The translations under genes and the position numbers were made by a program. From assembly GCF_002563925.1 (NCBI RefSeq), contig NZ_PDJD01000001.1:2362973-2426972 (forward strand): a stretch of DNA of 64,000 nucleotides, read 5' to 3'. Shown in pieces: positions 18,020-26,250 of the stretch. Position 1 is the stretch's first letter. The number at the start of each line of letters is the position of its first letter. The notes below the pieces were generated by a model. The model saw only the letters and a list, made by a program, of their open reading frames with translations, did no database searches and was not told the origin of the DNA. The stretch is from Serinibacter salmoneus (lineage in GTDB: Bacteria; Actinomycetota; Actinomycetes; Actinomycetales; Beutenbergiaceae).

Positions 18020-19441
18020 CTGTCGGTCCAGGTAGTGCGGCGCCGCGCGAGCGTACGCCGCACGCACGGTAGGGGCAGGTGTGGCAGTGGCCGTCGCCCC
18101 GACCGGCGCGCTCCAGTTCGGCAGCTCGGCCGGGCCCGCACCCGAGGCCAGCACCCAGGCCGCCTGGCGGGCTGCGCCGTCGGCCACGTACTCCCCGGGC
18201 TCCGGCAGGGCGATGTCGATCCCGAGTACGCTCGGGGCGATCTCGCGCATCGCGGGGGATCTCACGGCGCCGCCGACCATGCGTACTGAGCCCACCTCCA
18301 GTCCGACGGCGCGCACGGCATCGATCCCGACGCCGAGGCCGCACACGACGGCCTCGAAGGCCGCCCGGGCCAGGTGGGCGGGGGTGTAGTTCTCCAGCGT
18401 GATGCCATGCAGCGCCCCGGTCGCGTTCGGCAGGTTCGGGGTGCGCTCACCCTGTAGGTAGGGGACGAGGGTGAGACCGTCGCTGCCCGCCGGGACGCTG
18501 AGCGCGAGATCGGCGAGTTGGTGGACGTCGACCCCGAGCAGCGAGCGGGTGGCGTCCAGCACCTGTGCGCAGTTCACGGTGGCCACCAGGGGCAGGTAGT
18601 GCCCGGTGGCGTCGGCGAAACCGGCGACCGTCCCGGTGAGGTCCGCGACGGGATCGGCCACGACGGCGCACACCACCCCGGAGGTGCCCACCGAGAGGAG
18701 CACATCGCCGGGGCCGAGGCCGAGCGCGAGGGCCGCCGAGGCATTGTCGCCGGCCCCGGGGCCCAGCACGGCGCGTGAGGAGAAGGTGGCGAGTTCACCG
18801 ACCGCCTCGGTCGGGGCCGCCACCCGCGGCAGGACGATGTCCTCGCGCCCGAAGGCGTGCCGCAGCAGCTCCCGGCGGTAGGCGCCCCGGGAGGCGTCGA
18901 AGTAGCCGGTGCCGGAGGCGTCGGAGGTGTCCGTGACCAGGTCACCGATCGCCGTCGACCCCCGCAGTCGCCAGGTGAGGTAGTCGTGCGGCAGGCAGAC
19001 GGCCGCGACCCGGGCGGCGTTCTCGGGCTCGTGCTCGGCGAGCCAGCGCAGTTTCGTGGCGGTGATCGAGGCGACCGGCACGGTGCCGGTCTCCCGGGCC
19101 CAGCGCTCGGCCCCCAGCTCCTCGACCAGGTCGGCGGCCGCCTGCCCGGAGGAGTTGTCGTTCCACAGCATCGCGGGGCGGATCGGCCTGCCCTGCTCAT
19201 CGAGCGTGACCATGCCGTGCTGCTGCCCGCCCACGCTGACGGCGGCGACGTCCGCCAGCCCCCCGGCCTGCTCGACGGCGACCTGGAGGGCGCGCCACCA
19301 CGCCTCGGGGTCCACTTGTGTGCCGGCGGGATGGGGCGCGGACCCCGAGCGCACCAGGGCGCCGCTCTCGGCCTCGCGGATCACCACCTTGCAGGACTGG
19401 GTCGAGGAGTCGATCCCGGCTACGAGCGTGGGCGTGGTCAT
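18017..19441 (-). CDS. xylB: Xylulokinase
   Basis: XylB phosphorylates D-xylulose to xylulose-5-phosphate, feeding the pentose phosphate pathway. The 474-residue FGGY kinase opens with [14 protein letters not shown], the phosphate loop. Family landmarks follow: [11 protein letters not shown] near residue 72, [10 protein letters not shown] near 90, and the C-terminal [19 protein letters not shown]-binding segment. It follows xylA on the same strand after a 107-base gap that contains a strong hairpin, so expression of xylB relative to xylA may be tuned there. Confidence 0.95.
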   Translation of the reverse strand: MTTPTLVAGIDSSTQSCKVVIREAESGALVRSGSAPHPAGTQVDPEAWWRALQVAVEQAGGLADVAAVSVGGQQHGMVTLDEQGRPIRPAMLWNDNSSGQAAADLVEELGAERWARETGTVPVASITATKLRWLAEHEPENAARVAAVCLPHDYLTWRLRGSTAIGDLVTDTSDASGTGYFDASRGAYRRELLRHAFGREDIVLPRVAAPTEAVGELATFSSRAVLGPGAGDNASAALALGLGPGDVLLSVGTSGVVCAVVADPVADLTGTVAGFADATGHYLPLVATVNCAQVLDATRSLLGVDVHQLADLALSVPAGSDGLTLVPYLQGERTPNLPNATGALHGITLENYTPAHLARAAFEAVVCGLGVGIDAVRAVGLEVGSVRMVGGAVRSPAMREIAPSVLGIDIALPEPGEYVADGAARQAAWVLASGAGPAELPNWSAPVGATATATPAPTVRAAYARAAPHYLDRQ

Positions 19442-19478
19442 GGTCTCGTCCTCCGTCGGCGAGCGTGGTCAGAGTACG

Positions 19479-19535
19479 GCGAGGTGGTTGCGCCCCCACC
19501 GCGAGGTGGTTGCGTCCGCCGGAACCACCTCGCGG
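19479..19535. repeat. CGCGAGGTGGTT repeats forming a hairpin between xylA and xylB
   Basis: GCGAGGTGGTTGCG occurs twice in direct orientation (19479 and 19501). A third inverted copy makes a perfect 13-bp stem (19499-19511 with 19523-19535, 11-base loop). On the xylA-xylB transcript this could slow 3' decay of xylA mRNA or attenuate xylB. The same core recurs near 37.5 kb. Confidence 0.7.
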
Positions 19536-19548
19536 CCGGGGGGTCGGG

Positions 19549-20730
19549 TCAGCCGATGAGGTGCTCGAGGGCGAGCTGGTTCAGCGCCACGTAGTTGGTC
19601 TCCCGGGCGCCGGCGGCGTCGGCGTCGAAGTCCTCGAAGGCGCTGCGGTCGGCGAGCAGGTCGGCGATCGACTCCCCGGCGGCCAGGGTGGGCTGCGCGG
19701 CCTCGAACACGCCGGCCGCCTCGAAGGCGGCCTGGGTGCGCGGGTCCTCGCGGTAGGCCTTGGCCTTCTCCGCCAGCATCAGGTAGGTGTCGATGTTGGC
19801 CTTGGCCGAGGCCCACACGCCGTCGAAACCCTCGGTGCGCGAGGGCTTGTAGTCGAAGTGGCGCGGGCCGGTGTAGGTCGGGCCGCCGTTCGGGAAGCCG
19901 TTCTCCAGCAGGTCCACGGTGAAGAACGCCGAGAACAGGTCACCGTGACCGAAGACCAGGTCCTGGTCGTACTTGATGGAGCGCTGCCCGTTGAGGTCGA
20001 TGTGGAAGAGCTTGCCCGCCCACAGCGCCTGCGCGAGGCCGTGGGTGTAGTTCAGGCCCGCCATCTGCTCGTGCCCGGTCTCGGGGTTCAGGCCCACGAT
20101 GTCACCGTTCTCGAGCTGTGCGATGAGACCGAGGGCGTGCCCGATGGTCGGCAGGAAGATGTCACCGCGGGGCTCGTTCGGCTTCGGCTCCAGCGCGATG
20201 CGCAGGTCGTAGCCCTTCTCCTTGATGTAGGCGGCCACGGTGTCCAGGCCCTCGGCGTAGCGCTCGAGCGCGGAGTGCAGGTCCTTGGAGCCGTCGTACT
20301 CGGTGCCCTCGCGCCCGCCCCACATCACGAAGGTGGAGGCGCCGAGCTCGGCGGCCAGGTCCACGTTGCGCAGCACCTTGCGCAGCCCGAAGCGGCGGAC
20401 GGCGCGGTCGTTGGCGCTGAAGCCGCCGTCCTTGAACACGGGGTGGCTGAAGGTGTTGGTGGTGACCATCTCGATGACGAGGCCGACCTCGTCGGCGGTC
20501 TGCTTGAACCGGGCGAGGATCTCCTCGCGCTCGGAGTCCCCGGCGCCGAAGGGCACCACGTCGTCGTCGTGGAAGGTCACGCCCCAGGCGCCGGCCTCCT
20601 TCAGCGGGGCCAGGTACTCCCAGGGTGCGAGGTCGGCGCGGGTGGCGTCGCCGAACTGGTCCTTGCCCGCCCAGGCCACGGTCCACAGACCGAAGGAGAA
20701 CTTGTCCTCGGGGGTTGCTGCACGCACCAT
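19549..20730 (-). CDS. xylA: Xylose isomerase
   Basis: XylA converts D-xylose to D-xylulose using two divalent metals. The 393-residue protein is the shorter class typical of actinobacteria. Active-site landmarks are present: VTFHDDD near residue 52, FVMWGGREG near 135, the metal ligands in [10 protein letters not shown] near 180, [12 protein letters not shown] near 215, and FHIDLNGQ near 243. The ATG at 20730 has AGAGG at good spacing; a GTG one codon upstream is possible. A strong promoter and a dyad lie upstream at 20788-20827. Confidence 0.96.
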   Translation of the reverse strand: MVRAATPEDKFSFGLWTVAWAGKDQFGDATRADLAPWEYLAPLKEAGAWGVTFHDDDVVPFGAGDSEREEILARFKQTADEVGLVIEMVTTNTFSHPVFKDGGFSANDRAVRRFGLRKVLRNVDLAAELGASTFVMWGGREGTEYDGSKDLHSALERYAEGLDTVAAYIKEKGYDLRIALEPKPNEPRGDIFLPTIGHALGLIAQLENGDIVGLNPETGHEQMAGLNYTHGLAQALWAGKLFHIDLNGQRSIKYDQDLVFGHGDLFSAFFTVDLLENGFPNGGPTYTGPRHFDYKPSRTEGFDGVWASAKANIDTYLMLAEKAKAYREDPRTQAAFEAAGVFEAAQPTLAAGESIADLLADRSAFEDFDADAAGARETNYVALNQLALEHLIG

Positions 20731-20787
20731 CACTGCCTCTTTCGCTCGCAGGTCGCCCTCGACGCCGCGTCTCGCCGTCGAGATTCA

Positions 20788-20800
20788 TTCACCCGTTGAA
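20788..20800. promoter_or_regulatory. Candidate xyl operator, TTCA-N5-TGAA
   Basis: On the minus strand TTCAACGGGTGAA is a 4+4 dyad with a five-base centre that begins inside the xylA -10 box and covers the expected transcription start. This is a good place for ROK repression; binding is inferred. Confidence 0.4.
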
Positions 20801-20827
20801 CTTATAGCCTCGTGCGCGTCCCGTCAA
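20799..20827 (-). promoter_or_regulatory. xylA promoter (TTGACG, 17 bp, TAAGTT)
   Basis: A near-consensus sigma-A promoter on the minus strand: -35 at 20822-20827, -10 at 20799-20804, 17-bp spacer. It is the clearest two-box promoter in the window and leaves a leader of about 60 bases before xylA. Confidence 0.7.
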
Positions 20828-20847
20828 CGCCGGAGCGCGGCACGTGA

Positions 20848-21453
20848 TCAGCGCAGGGTGAGACCGAAGGTGGCGGCGTCGTCGCCGCCCACGGGCACGA
20901 ATCCGACCCGCGGGTAGAAGGCGAGCGCTCCCGGATTGGCGCGCGAGGCGGAGGCGTGCAGCCCCTCACAGCCCCGAGCGCGCAGCGCGTCGGCCAGCAC
21001 GCCGATCAGGACCCGCCCCCATCCCCCGCCCTGCGCCCGCGGGAGCAGGTCGATGTGCAGGTGGGCCGGGTAGCCCACGGGGGCTACGCCGTCGTCCGCC
21101 CCACCCTGCCCACGCGAGTAGCCGTAGGCGACCATCGCATCGGACCGCGTGCGCACGGGCGCCGGCCGCGGCCAGCGTGTCGCGCCACGCTGAGACCACC
21201 AGGACCCCGCGAACCACGCCTCGAAGGCCGCGGTGTCGTCGGTGCCCACGATGTAGCCGATCGGCGTGTCCTCCTCGTCCGCGAGGACGAAGGCCAGGTC
21301 CGGGTGCCGCTCCAGATACGGCAGGAGGAAGAGCTCGGGCAGCAGGTCGTCGTCGAACACCCCGGTCGCATCGCCGCCGCTGTCCCCCGTCAGGACGCAG
21401 ATCCGGGCGAGGGCGCGATCATCGGTGGGGCGGTAGGGACGCACGGCTGACAT
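20848..21453 (-). CDS. GNAT-family N-acetyltransferase
   Basis: A 201-residue acetyltransferase. N-terminal motif C/D region is VRPYRPTDDRALARICVLTGDSG. The acetyl-CoA loop is PRAQGGGWGRVLIGVLADALR near residue 145, with the QGGGWG form of the RxxGxG/A motif. Motif B is SRANPGALAFYPRVGFVPVG. It resembles O-GlcNAcase-like acetyltransferases that act on small molecules, but the substrate is unknown. The ATG at 21453 follows TATGCT by six bases. Confidence 0.85.
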   Translation of the reverse strand: MSAVRPYRPTDDRALARICVLTGDSGGDATGVFDDDLLPELFLLPYLERHPDLAFVLADEEDTPIGYIVGTDDTAAFEAWFAGSWWSQRGATRWPRPAPVRTRSDAMVAYGYSRGQGGADDGVAPVGYPAHLHIDLLPRAQGGGWGRVLIGVLADALRARGCEGLHASASRANPGALAFYPRVGFVPVGGDDAATFGLTLR

Positions 21454-21459
21454 GGCGCG

Positions 21460-21465
21460 AGCATA
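21460..21465 (-). promoter_or_regulatory. Leaderless -10 box (TATGCT) for the GNAT gene
   Basis: TATGCT on the minus strand, six bases before the ATG at 21453. Confidence 0.5.
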
Positions 21466-21545
21466 GGGACTCGCGAGAATCAGCCGGCGGACAGGGGGCT
21501 CTCCCGCGGGCGCGCGCTGGCGCCACCCGCCCCGATGGGACTGGA

Positions 21546-21551
21546 TAGGAT
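21546..21551 (+). promoter_or_regulatory. Leaderless -10 box (TAGGAT) for the P-loop kinase gene
   Basis: TAGGAT lies six bases before the GTG at 21558. It supports that GTG as the start although the first 35 residues look unstructured. Confidence 0.5.
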
Positions 21552-21557
21552 CGCACG

Positions 21558-22247
21558 GTGCCGTCCCGATCCGAGAGCGAACGCCACCCCGGCCCACGCG
21601 CCGAGCACGGGCAGGGGCAGGACGGCGAGGCCCTGTTCGACCTCCCCCGGGATGCCCACGTCCCCACCCGCCGGGTGATCCTGCTCGCCGGTGCCTCGGG
21701 ATCGGGCAAGAGCTCCGTGGCGCGGGCCCTCGGCCTCCCGGTCGCCCGCCTGGACGACTTCTACTACGACCACGACGAGCCGGGCTTGCCACGCACGCGC
21801 GGCATCGTGGACTGGGACGACGTCGCCACCTGGAACGCCGAGGCCGCGGTGGAGGCGCTCGCTGCCGCGTGCTTCGGCGATCGGCTGATGGCACCCACCT
21901 ACAGCATCCCGCTCTCCCGGCGCACAGGCCAGGAGAGCATCGACGTCACGGGCGCTCCGGCGCTGCTGGCCGAAGGGATCTTCGCCGCCGAGATCGCGCG
22001 GCCGCTGCGCGAGCGCGGACTGCTCGCCGGTGGCTACTACCTGCAGCAGTCCCGGCACCTGACCGCGATGCGCCGATTCGCCCGGGACATCGGGGAGAAC
22101 CGCAAGCCTCCGCTGGATCTCCTGCGGCGTGGGGCGGCGCTGTGGCGGGACGAACCGAGGATGGTGCGCACCTGGCGTTCGTGCGGCCTGCACCCCCTAC
22201 CGCGGCAGGGTGCCGAAGAGCACCTGGCGCAACTCATCGCCGACTGA
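21558..22247 (+). CDS. P-loop kinase of the uridine kinase type
   Basis: A 229-residue nucleoside-kinase-like protein. After a polar 35-residue N-terminus comes the Walker A motif LLAGASGSGKSS at about 42-53. Then come LDDFYYDHDEPGLPR, which in uridine kinases is the substrate region, and DWDDVATWN near 85. The C-terminal RFARDIGENRKPPLDLLRRG looks like the lid with phosphate-contacting arginines. It matches the actinobacterial uridine kinase-like ATP-binding family, whose substrate is not firmly known. Confidence 0.78.
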   Translation: MPSRSESERHPGPRAEHGQGQDGEALFDLPRDAHVPTRRVILLAGASGSGKSSVARALGLPVARLDDFYYDHDEPGLPRTRGIVDWDDVATWNAEAAVEALAAACFGDRLMAPTYSIPLSRRTGQESIDVTGAPALLAEGIFAAEIARPLRERGLLAGGYYLQQSRHLTAMRRFARDIGENRKPPLDLLRRGAALWRDEPRMVRTWRSCGLHPLPRQGAEEHLAQLIAD

Positions 22248-22348
22248 GGCCGCTCAACGCACCACGCGCGGAGAACCGGAGCCCATTCCGGGTGCAGGAG
22301 TTCCTCACATGAGGAACACTCGCATAATCCCCCGACGAAAGGCCTCCT

Positions 22349-24040
22349 GTGTCCTCGCCGCGCGCTACGACCCGAATCCGCCGCACCCGACCGGCCCTGA
22401 TCGCTGCCTGCACCGCGCTCCTGGCCCTCGCGACCGCCTGCACCCCCGAGGACGGCGAGAGCCCGGACCCCACGCCCTCGGCGGCGCCCGAGGACGCCAC
22501 CACCGACGGGTCCATCACGGGTGATCTCACCCTGTCCGACCTCGGCCCCGACGGCGATACCACGGTGTTCCCCGGCGGCTCCGCGCAGGCCGCGGTCGAC
22601 CAGGTCGAGCAGGTCGTCGACCAGGTGCTCGCCGATACCGGGGTGCCGGGTGCCGCCGTCGCGATCGTGACCGGGGATGAGGTGCTCTACACCGGCGGCT
22701 TCGGCGTCCGGGACCTCACCACCGGGGAGCCGGTGGATGCCGAGACGGTCTTCCAGATCGCCTCGGTCTCCAAGTCCGTCGGTGCCACCGTGGTGGCCAC
22801 CCAGGTGACCGACGGTGTCGTCTCCTGGGACGACCCCTCCCACACCTACCTCCCCGAGCTCGAGCTGAGCGATGCGTGGGTCAGCGAGCATGTGACGATC
22901 GGTGATCTGTACTCCCACCGCACGGGTCTGCCGCACGCTGCGGGCGACCTCCTGGAGGACATCGGCTACGACCGCACCGAGATCCTGCAGCGCCTCGTGT
23001 ACCAGCCGCTGAACCCCTTCCGCACCTCCTACGCCTACGCCAACTACGGCACGACCGCGGGCGGCGAGGCCGTGGCCCACGCCGCCGGCACCACGTGGGA
23101 GGACCTCTCGCAGGACGCTCTGTACGACCCACTCGGCATGACCTCCACCAGTTCCCGGCACGTGGACTACGAGGCGGCGGCGAACCGCGCCACGCTGCAC
23201 ATGTACCTGGGCGACGGCGAGTTCGAGCACGTCGCCGAGCGGGACCCGGACCCGCAGTCCCCGGCGGGCGGGGTGAGTTCCACCGCGAGCGACCTCGCGC
23301 TGTGGTTGCAACTCCTGCTGAACGACGGCGTGGGGCCGCAGGGGCAGGAGCTGATCGCCCCGGAGGCGCTGCAGCCGGCCATCACGCCGCAGTCCTTCTC
23401 CGCCCCTGCCTCCGTGCCGCAGGCGCGGTCGGGATCCTACGGCTACGGATTCAACGTGGGCGTCACCGCCGGCGGGCAGCCCAAGCTCAGCCACTCCGGC
23501 GCCTTCGTGATCGGCACCGGCACCTCCTTCGTGGTGCTGCCGGGCCTGGACGTGGCCGTCGTGGCGCTCACCAACGGCGGACCCGTGGGTGCCGCCGAGG
23601 CGATCACGGCCTCCCTGGCAGACCTCGCGGAGTACGGCGAGGTGACACGCGACTGGGCCGCCGGGTACGGCGCACTCTTCGAGCCCTATCACGCTCCGGT
23701 CGGGGACCTGGCCGAGCAGGATCCCCCCGCCGACGCCGCCGCGCCGCAGGACCTGGCGACCTACACGGGCGCCTGGGAGAACGACTACTACGGCGAGGCG
23801 GTCGTGAGCGTCGCGGGTGAGACCCTCGTGGCCGAACTGGGCCCGGACGGCGGGTACGTCCTGGAACTCCAGCCGTGGGACGGGGACACCTTCGCGTTCG
23901 TCCCCACGGGGGAGAACGCGCCGCTCGGCTCGCTCTCCTCCGCCACCTTCACGGTGCCCGACGGCACCGCCCGCGCGGAGACCATGACCCTGGAGTTCTT
24001 CGACGCCACGGGCCTGGGGACCTGGACCCGGGCGAACTGA
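22349..24040 (+). CDS. Secreted serine hydrolase lipoprotein (class C beta-lactamase fold)
   Basis: A 563-residue lipoprotein: basic N-terminus, hydrophobic segment 16-30, and lipobox LATAC with Cys31. The catalytic domain has the SxxK tetrad S139-V-S-K142 in QIASVSKSVG. A YANYG motif near 230 stands for the YxN element, and LSHSG near 390 for the HxG element. The C-terminal lipocalin-like portion, after about 470, is typical of the esterase/D-aminopeptidase relatives of this family. It is outside the cell, probably acting on peptidoglycan peptides or esters. The GTG start has GAAAGG upstream. Confidence 0.87.
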   Translation: MSSPRATTRIRRTRPALIAACTALLALATACTPEDGESPDPTPSAAPEDATTDGSITGDLTLSDLGPDGDTTVFPGGSAQAAVDQVEQVVDQVLADTGVPGAAVAIVTGDEVLYTGGFGVRDLTTGEPVDAETVFQIASVSKSVGATVVATQVTDGVVSWDDPSHTYLPELELSDAWVSEHVTIGDLYSHRTGLPHAAGDLLEDIGYDRTEILQRLVYQPLNPFRTSYAYANYGTTAGGEAVAHAAGTTWEDLSQDALYDPLGMTSTSSRHVDYEAAANRATLHMYLGDGEFEHVAERDPDPQSPAGGVSSTASDLALWLQLLLNDGVGPQGQELIAPEALQPAITPQSFSAPASVPQARSGSYGYGFNVGVTAGGQPKLSHSGAFVIGTGTSFVVLPGLDVAVVALTNGGPVGAAEAITASLADLAEYGEVTRDWAAGYGALFEPYHAPVGDLAEQDPPADAAAPQDLATYTGAWENDYYGEAVVSVAGETLVAELGPDGGYVLELQPWDGDTFAFVPTGENAPLGSLSSATFTVPDGTARAETMTLEFFDATGLGTWTRAN

Positions 24041-24066
24041 TGCGGGCGGCCTGACCCGGACTCGTC

Positions 24067-24096
24067 GGCCGTGGCGGCGGCGCCGTCGCCGCGGCC
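24067..24096. terminator. Hairpin between convergent genes
   Basis: A 10-bp GC stem with one G-U pair (24067-24076 with 24087-24096) in the gap between the serine hydrolase and menG. It is plausible as a shared terminator. Confidence 0.4.
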
Positions 24097-24105
24097 GGCC
24101 GCGCG

Positions 24106-24804
24106 TCAGGCGGTCGGCACCTGCGCGCGGTGCAGCGCCACGATGCCGCCGGTGAGGTTGCGGTAGCCCACCGAGCGCCAGCCCGCCTCGTGCAGCATCG
24201 CGCCGACCCCCGCCTGATCGGGCCAGTCGATGATCGACTCCGCGAGGTAGTCGTAGGCCTCCGGCTCCGAGCTCACCGCACGGGAGATCGGCGTCAGGAC
24301 GCGGTGCAGGTAGAAGCGGTAGAGCGCGCCGAACCAGGCGGCGGGGGGCGTGGAGAACTCACACACGACCAGGCGCCCGCCCGGCTTGGTGACCCGCAGC
24401 ATCTCCGTCAGGCCCTGCACGGCGGGGTTGACGTTGCGCAGGCCGAAGGAGATGGTCACCGCGTCGAAGGAGTCATCGGCGAAGGGCAGCGCGGTCGCGT
24501 CGCCGGCCACGAATGCCAGGTCCGGGCGGCGGCGCTTGCCCTCCAGCACCATCCCGGTGGAGAAGTCGCAGGAGACCACGTCCACGCCACGATCGGCCAG
24601 CACGGCACTGGAGGTGCCGGTGCCGGCCGCGAGATCCAGCACCCGCTCGCCGGGCCTGGCGTCGATGGCGGCCACGGTGGCGCGGCGCCAGAGCCGGTCC
24701 ATGCCGAGCGAGAGCACATCGTTGGTGATGTCGTAACGGCGGGCCACGCCGTCGAACATCCCGGCGACGGCGGTGGGGTCCTTGTCGAGCTGAGCGCGAG
24801 CCAT
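24106..24804 (-). CDS. menG: Demethylmenaquinone methyltransferase
   Basis: MenG (UbiE family) carries out the last step of menaquinone synthesis, SAM-dependent C-methylation of demethylmenaquinone. The 232-residue protein has the family opening [26 protein letters not shown] and the SAM motif [12 protein letters not shown] near residue 55. The signature FGLRNVNP lies near 122, followed by VCEFSTPP near 150. Length is normal. It is divergent from menF across 100 bases, so the two menaquinone genes may share control. GATGAT lies six bases upstream of the ATG and may be its -10. Confidence 0.95.
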   Translation of the reverse strand: MARAQLDKDPTAVAGMFDGVARRYDITNDVLSLGMDRLWRRATVAAIDARPGERVLDLAAGTGTSSAVLADRGVDVVSCDFSTGMVLEGKRRRPDLAFVAGDATALPFADDSFDAVTISFGLRNVNPAVQGLTEMLRVTKPGGRLVVCEFSTPPAAWFGALYRFYLHRVLTPISRAVSSEPEAYDYLAESIIDWPDQAGVGAMLHEAGWRSVGYRNLTGGIVALHRAQVPTA

Positions 24805-24890
24805 GCTCCGATCATCCCACCGGATGCCCCCGGGTCGGCACGCCATGCCCCGGCCGGTGTCATCCAGCGGGCGGTCGGCGGCGGGCGGCG

Positions 24891-24896
24891 TAGGCT
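24891..24896 (+). promoter_or_regulatory. -10 box (TAGGCT) of menF
   Basis: TAGGCT eight bases before the menF ATG; GAGGAG between them may also act as a ribosome site on a very short leader. Confidence 0.4.
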
Positions 24897-24904
24897 GAGG
24901 AGCG

Positions 24905-26227
24905 ATGTCCGCACCCGTCACGAGCGCCACCAGCGCGCCCGTCCTCACCGTCGCCACCCGCGAGATCCCCGACCCCGGGGACCTGATCGCCGCCCTCCCC
25001 CACCCCGAGGGCGCGCTGGCCTGGGTGCGCCGCGGCGAGGGCTTCGTCGCCTGGGGCGAGGCCGCCCGGTTCGAGGGTGAGGGTGCCGGCCGGATGCTCG
25101 ACGCCGATGCGTGGTGGTCGGCCGTCACCGCCAGCGCCCAGGTCACCGATGCGGTGGGACTGCCCGGCAGCGGACTGCTCGCGCTCGGCGCCTTCGGCTT
25201 CGACGACCACACCACCCGCCCGGGCGGCCTGGTGGTGCCCCGGGTGGTCGTGGGGCGCCGCAACACGCCCGCCGGGATGCGCGCGTGGGTCACCACGATC
25301 ACACCCGACGGCGCAGCACACCCAGGCCCCGACGCCACCGATGCCACCGACGCCACCGACGCCGTGGTCGAGCCGCTCACCCACCCCCGCGACGTGACCT
25401 GGTCTGAGGGCTCCCTGACGGCCGCGGAGTGGATGCGCCGGGTGGCCGGGGCCATCACGCGCATCCGCGACGGCGAGGCGCACAAGGTCGTCCTCGCCCG
25501 GGACGTATGGGCGACCTCCGCGGAGCCGCTGGATGTGCGGGTGCTCGCCGCGAGGTTCGCGCAGGCCTACTCCACCACGTGGACCTTCGCCGTCGACGGC
25601 CTGGTCGGGGCCACCCCGGAGCTCCTGGTCCGACGCGAGCGCGGCCTGGTCGCCTCGCGGGTGCTGGCCGGCACGATCCGCCGCACGGGCGACGACGAGG
25701 CCGACCTCGCGCACGCCGCCGCCCTGGCCAGGTCCTCCAAGGACCTGGAGGAGCACGAGTTCGCGGTGGCGTCGCTGGCCGAGTCCCTGGAGCCGTTCGT
25801 GGCCAGCGCGAACGTCCCCGAGGTCCCCAGCGTGCTGCACCTGCCGAACGTGATGCACCTGGCGACCGACGTGACCGGGGTGCTGCAGGCGGACGGCGAG
25901 GGCCGCTTCCCCTCGGTGCTGCGGGTGGCCGCCGCCCTGCATCCCACGGCGGCCGTGGGGGGCACGCCGCGAGCCGTGGCGGTCTCCCTCGTCAGCGAGA
26001 TCGAGGGGATGGACCGCGGTCGCTACGCGGGGCCGGTGGGCTGGCTCGGGGCCGACGGGGACGGGGAGTTCTGCATCGCCCTGCGGTGCGGCTCCATCGA
26101 CCGCGAGGACGCGCGGCGGATCCGCCTGTTCGCCGGGTGCGGCATCGTGGCGGCCTCCGACCCGCGCGCCGAGTTGGACGAGACCGAGGCCAAGCTCGAG
26201 CCGATGCGTCAGGCCCTGCTCGGCTGA
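24905..26227 (+). CDS. menF: Isochorismate synthase
   Basis: MenF isomerises chorismate to isochorismate, opening the menaquinone pathway. The 440-residue protein belongs to the chorismate-binding family. A variable N-terminal half is followed by the catalytic half with [10 protein letters not shown] near residue 197 and [18 protein letters not shown] near 230. The [10 protein letters not shown]-type metal site ([11 protein letters not shown]) lies near 278, and the C-terminal [11 protein letters not shown] and [11 protein letters not shown] signatures are present. The absence of a nearby salicylate or enterobactin gene and the presence of menD and menC favour menaquinone over siderophore use. 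Confidence 0.93.
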   Translation: MSAPVTSATSAPVLTVATREIPDPGDLIAALPHPEGALAWVRRGEGFVAWGEAARFEGEGAGRMLDADAWWSAVTASAQVTDAVGLPGSGLLALGAFGFDDHTTRPGGLVVPRVVVGRRNTPAGMRAWVTTITPDGAAHPGPDATDATDATDAVVEPLTHPRDVTWSEGSLTAAEWMRRVAGAITRIRDGEAHKVVLARDVWATSAEPLDVRVLAARFAQAYSTTWTFAVDGLVGATPELLVRRERGLVASRVLAGTIRRTGDDEADLAHAAALARSSKDLEEHEFAVASLAESLEPFVASANVPEVPSVLHLPNVMHLATDVTGVLQADGEGRFPSVLRVAAALHPTAAVGGTPRAVAVSLVSEIEGMDRGRYAGPVGWLGADGDGEFCIALRCGSIDREDARRIRLFAGCGIVAASDPRAELDETEAKLEPMRQALLG

Positions 26228-26250
26228 GCCCGCCTTCGGGCGCTCAGCCG
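26221..26250. terminator. Hairpin formed by the ends of menF and the htrA-like gene
   Basis: An imperfect stem with outer arms CGGCTGAGC and GCTCAGCCG and an inner CCG/CGGG part, spanning both convergent stop codons (26225-26227 and 26244-26246). It is symmetrical, so it can serve both transcripts. Confidence 0.55.
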
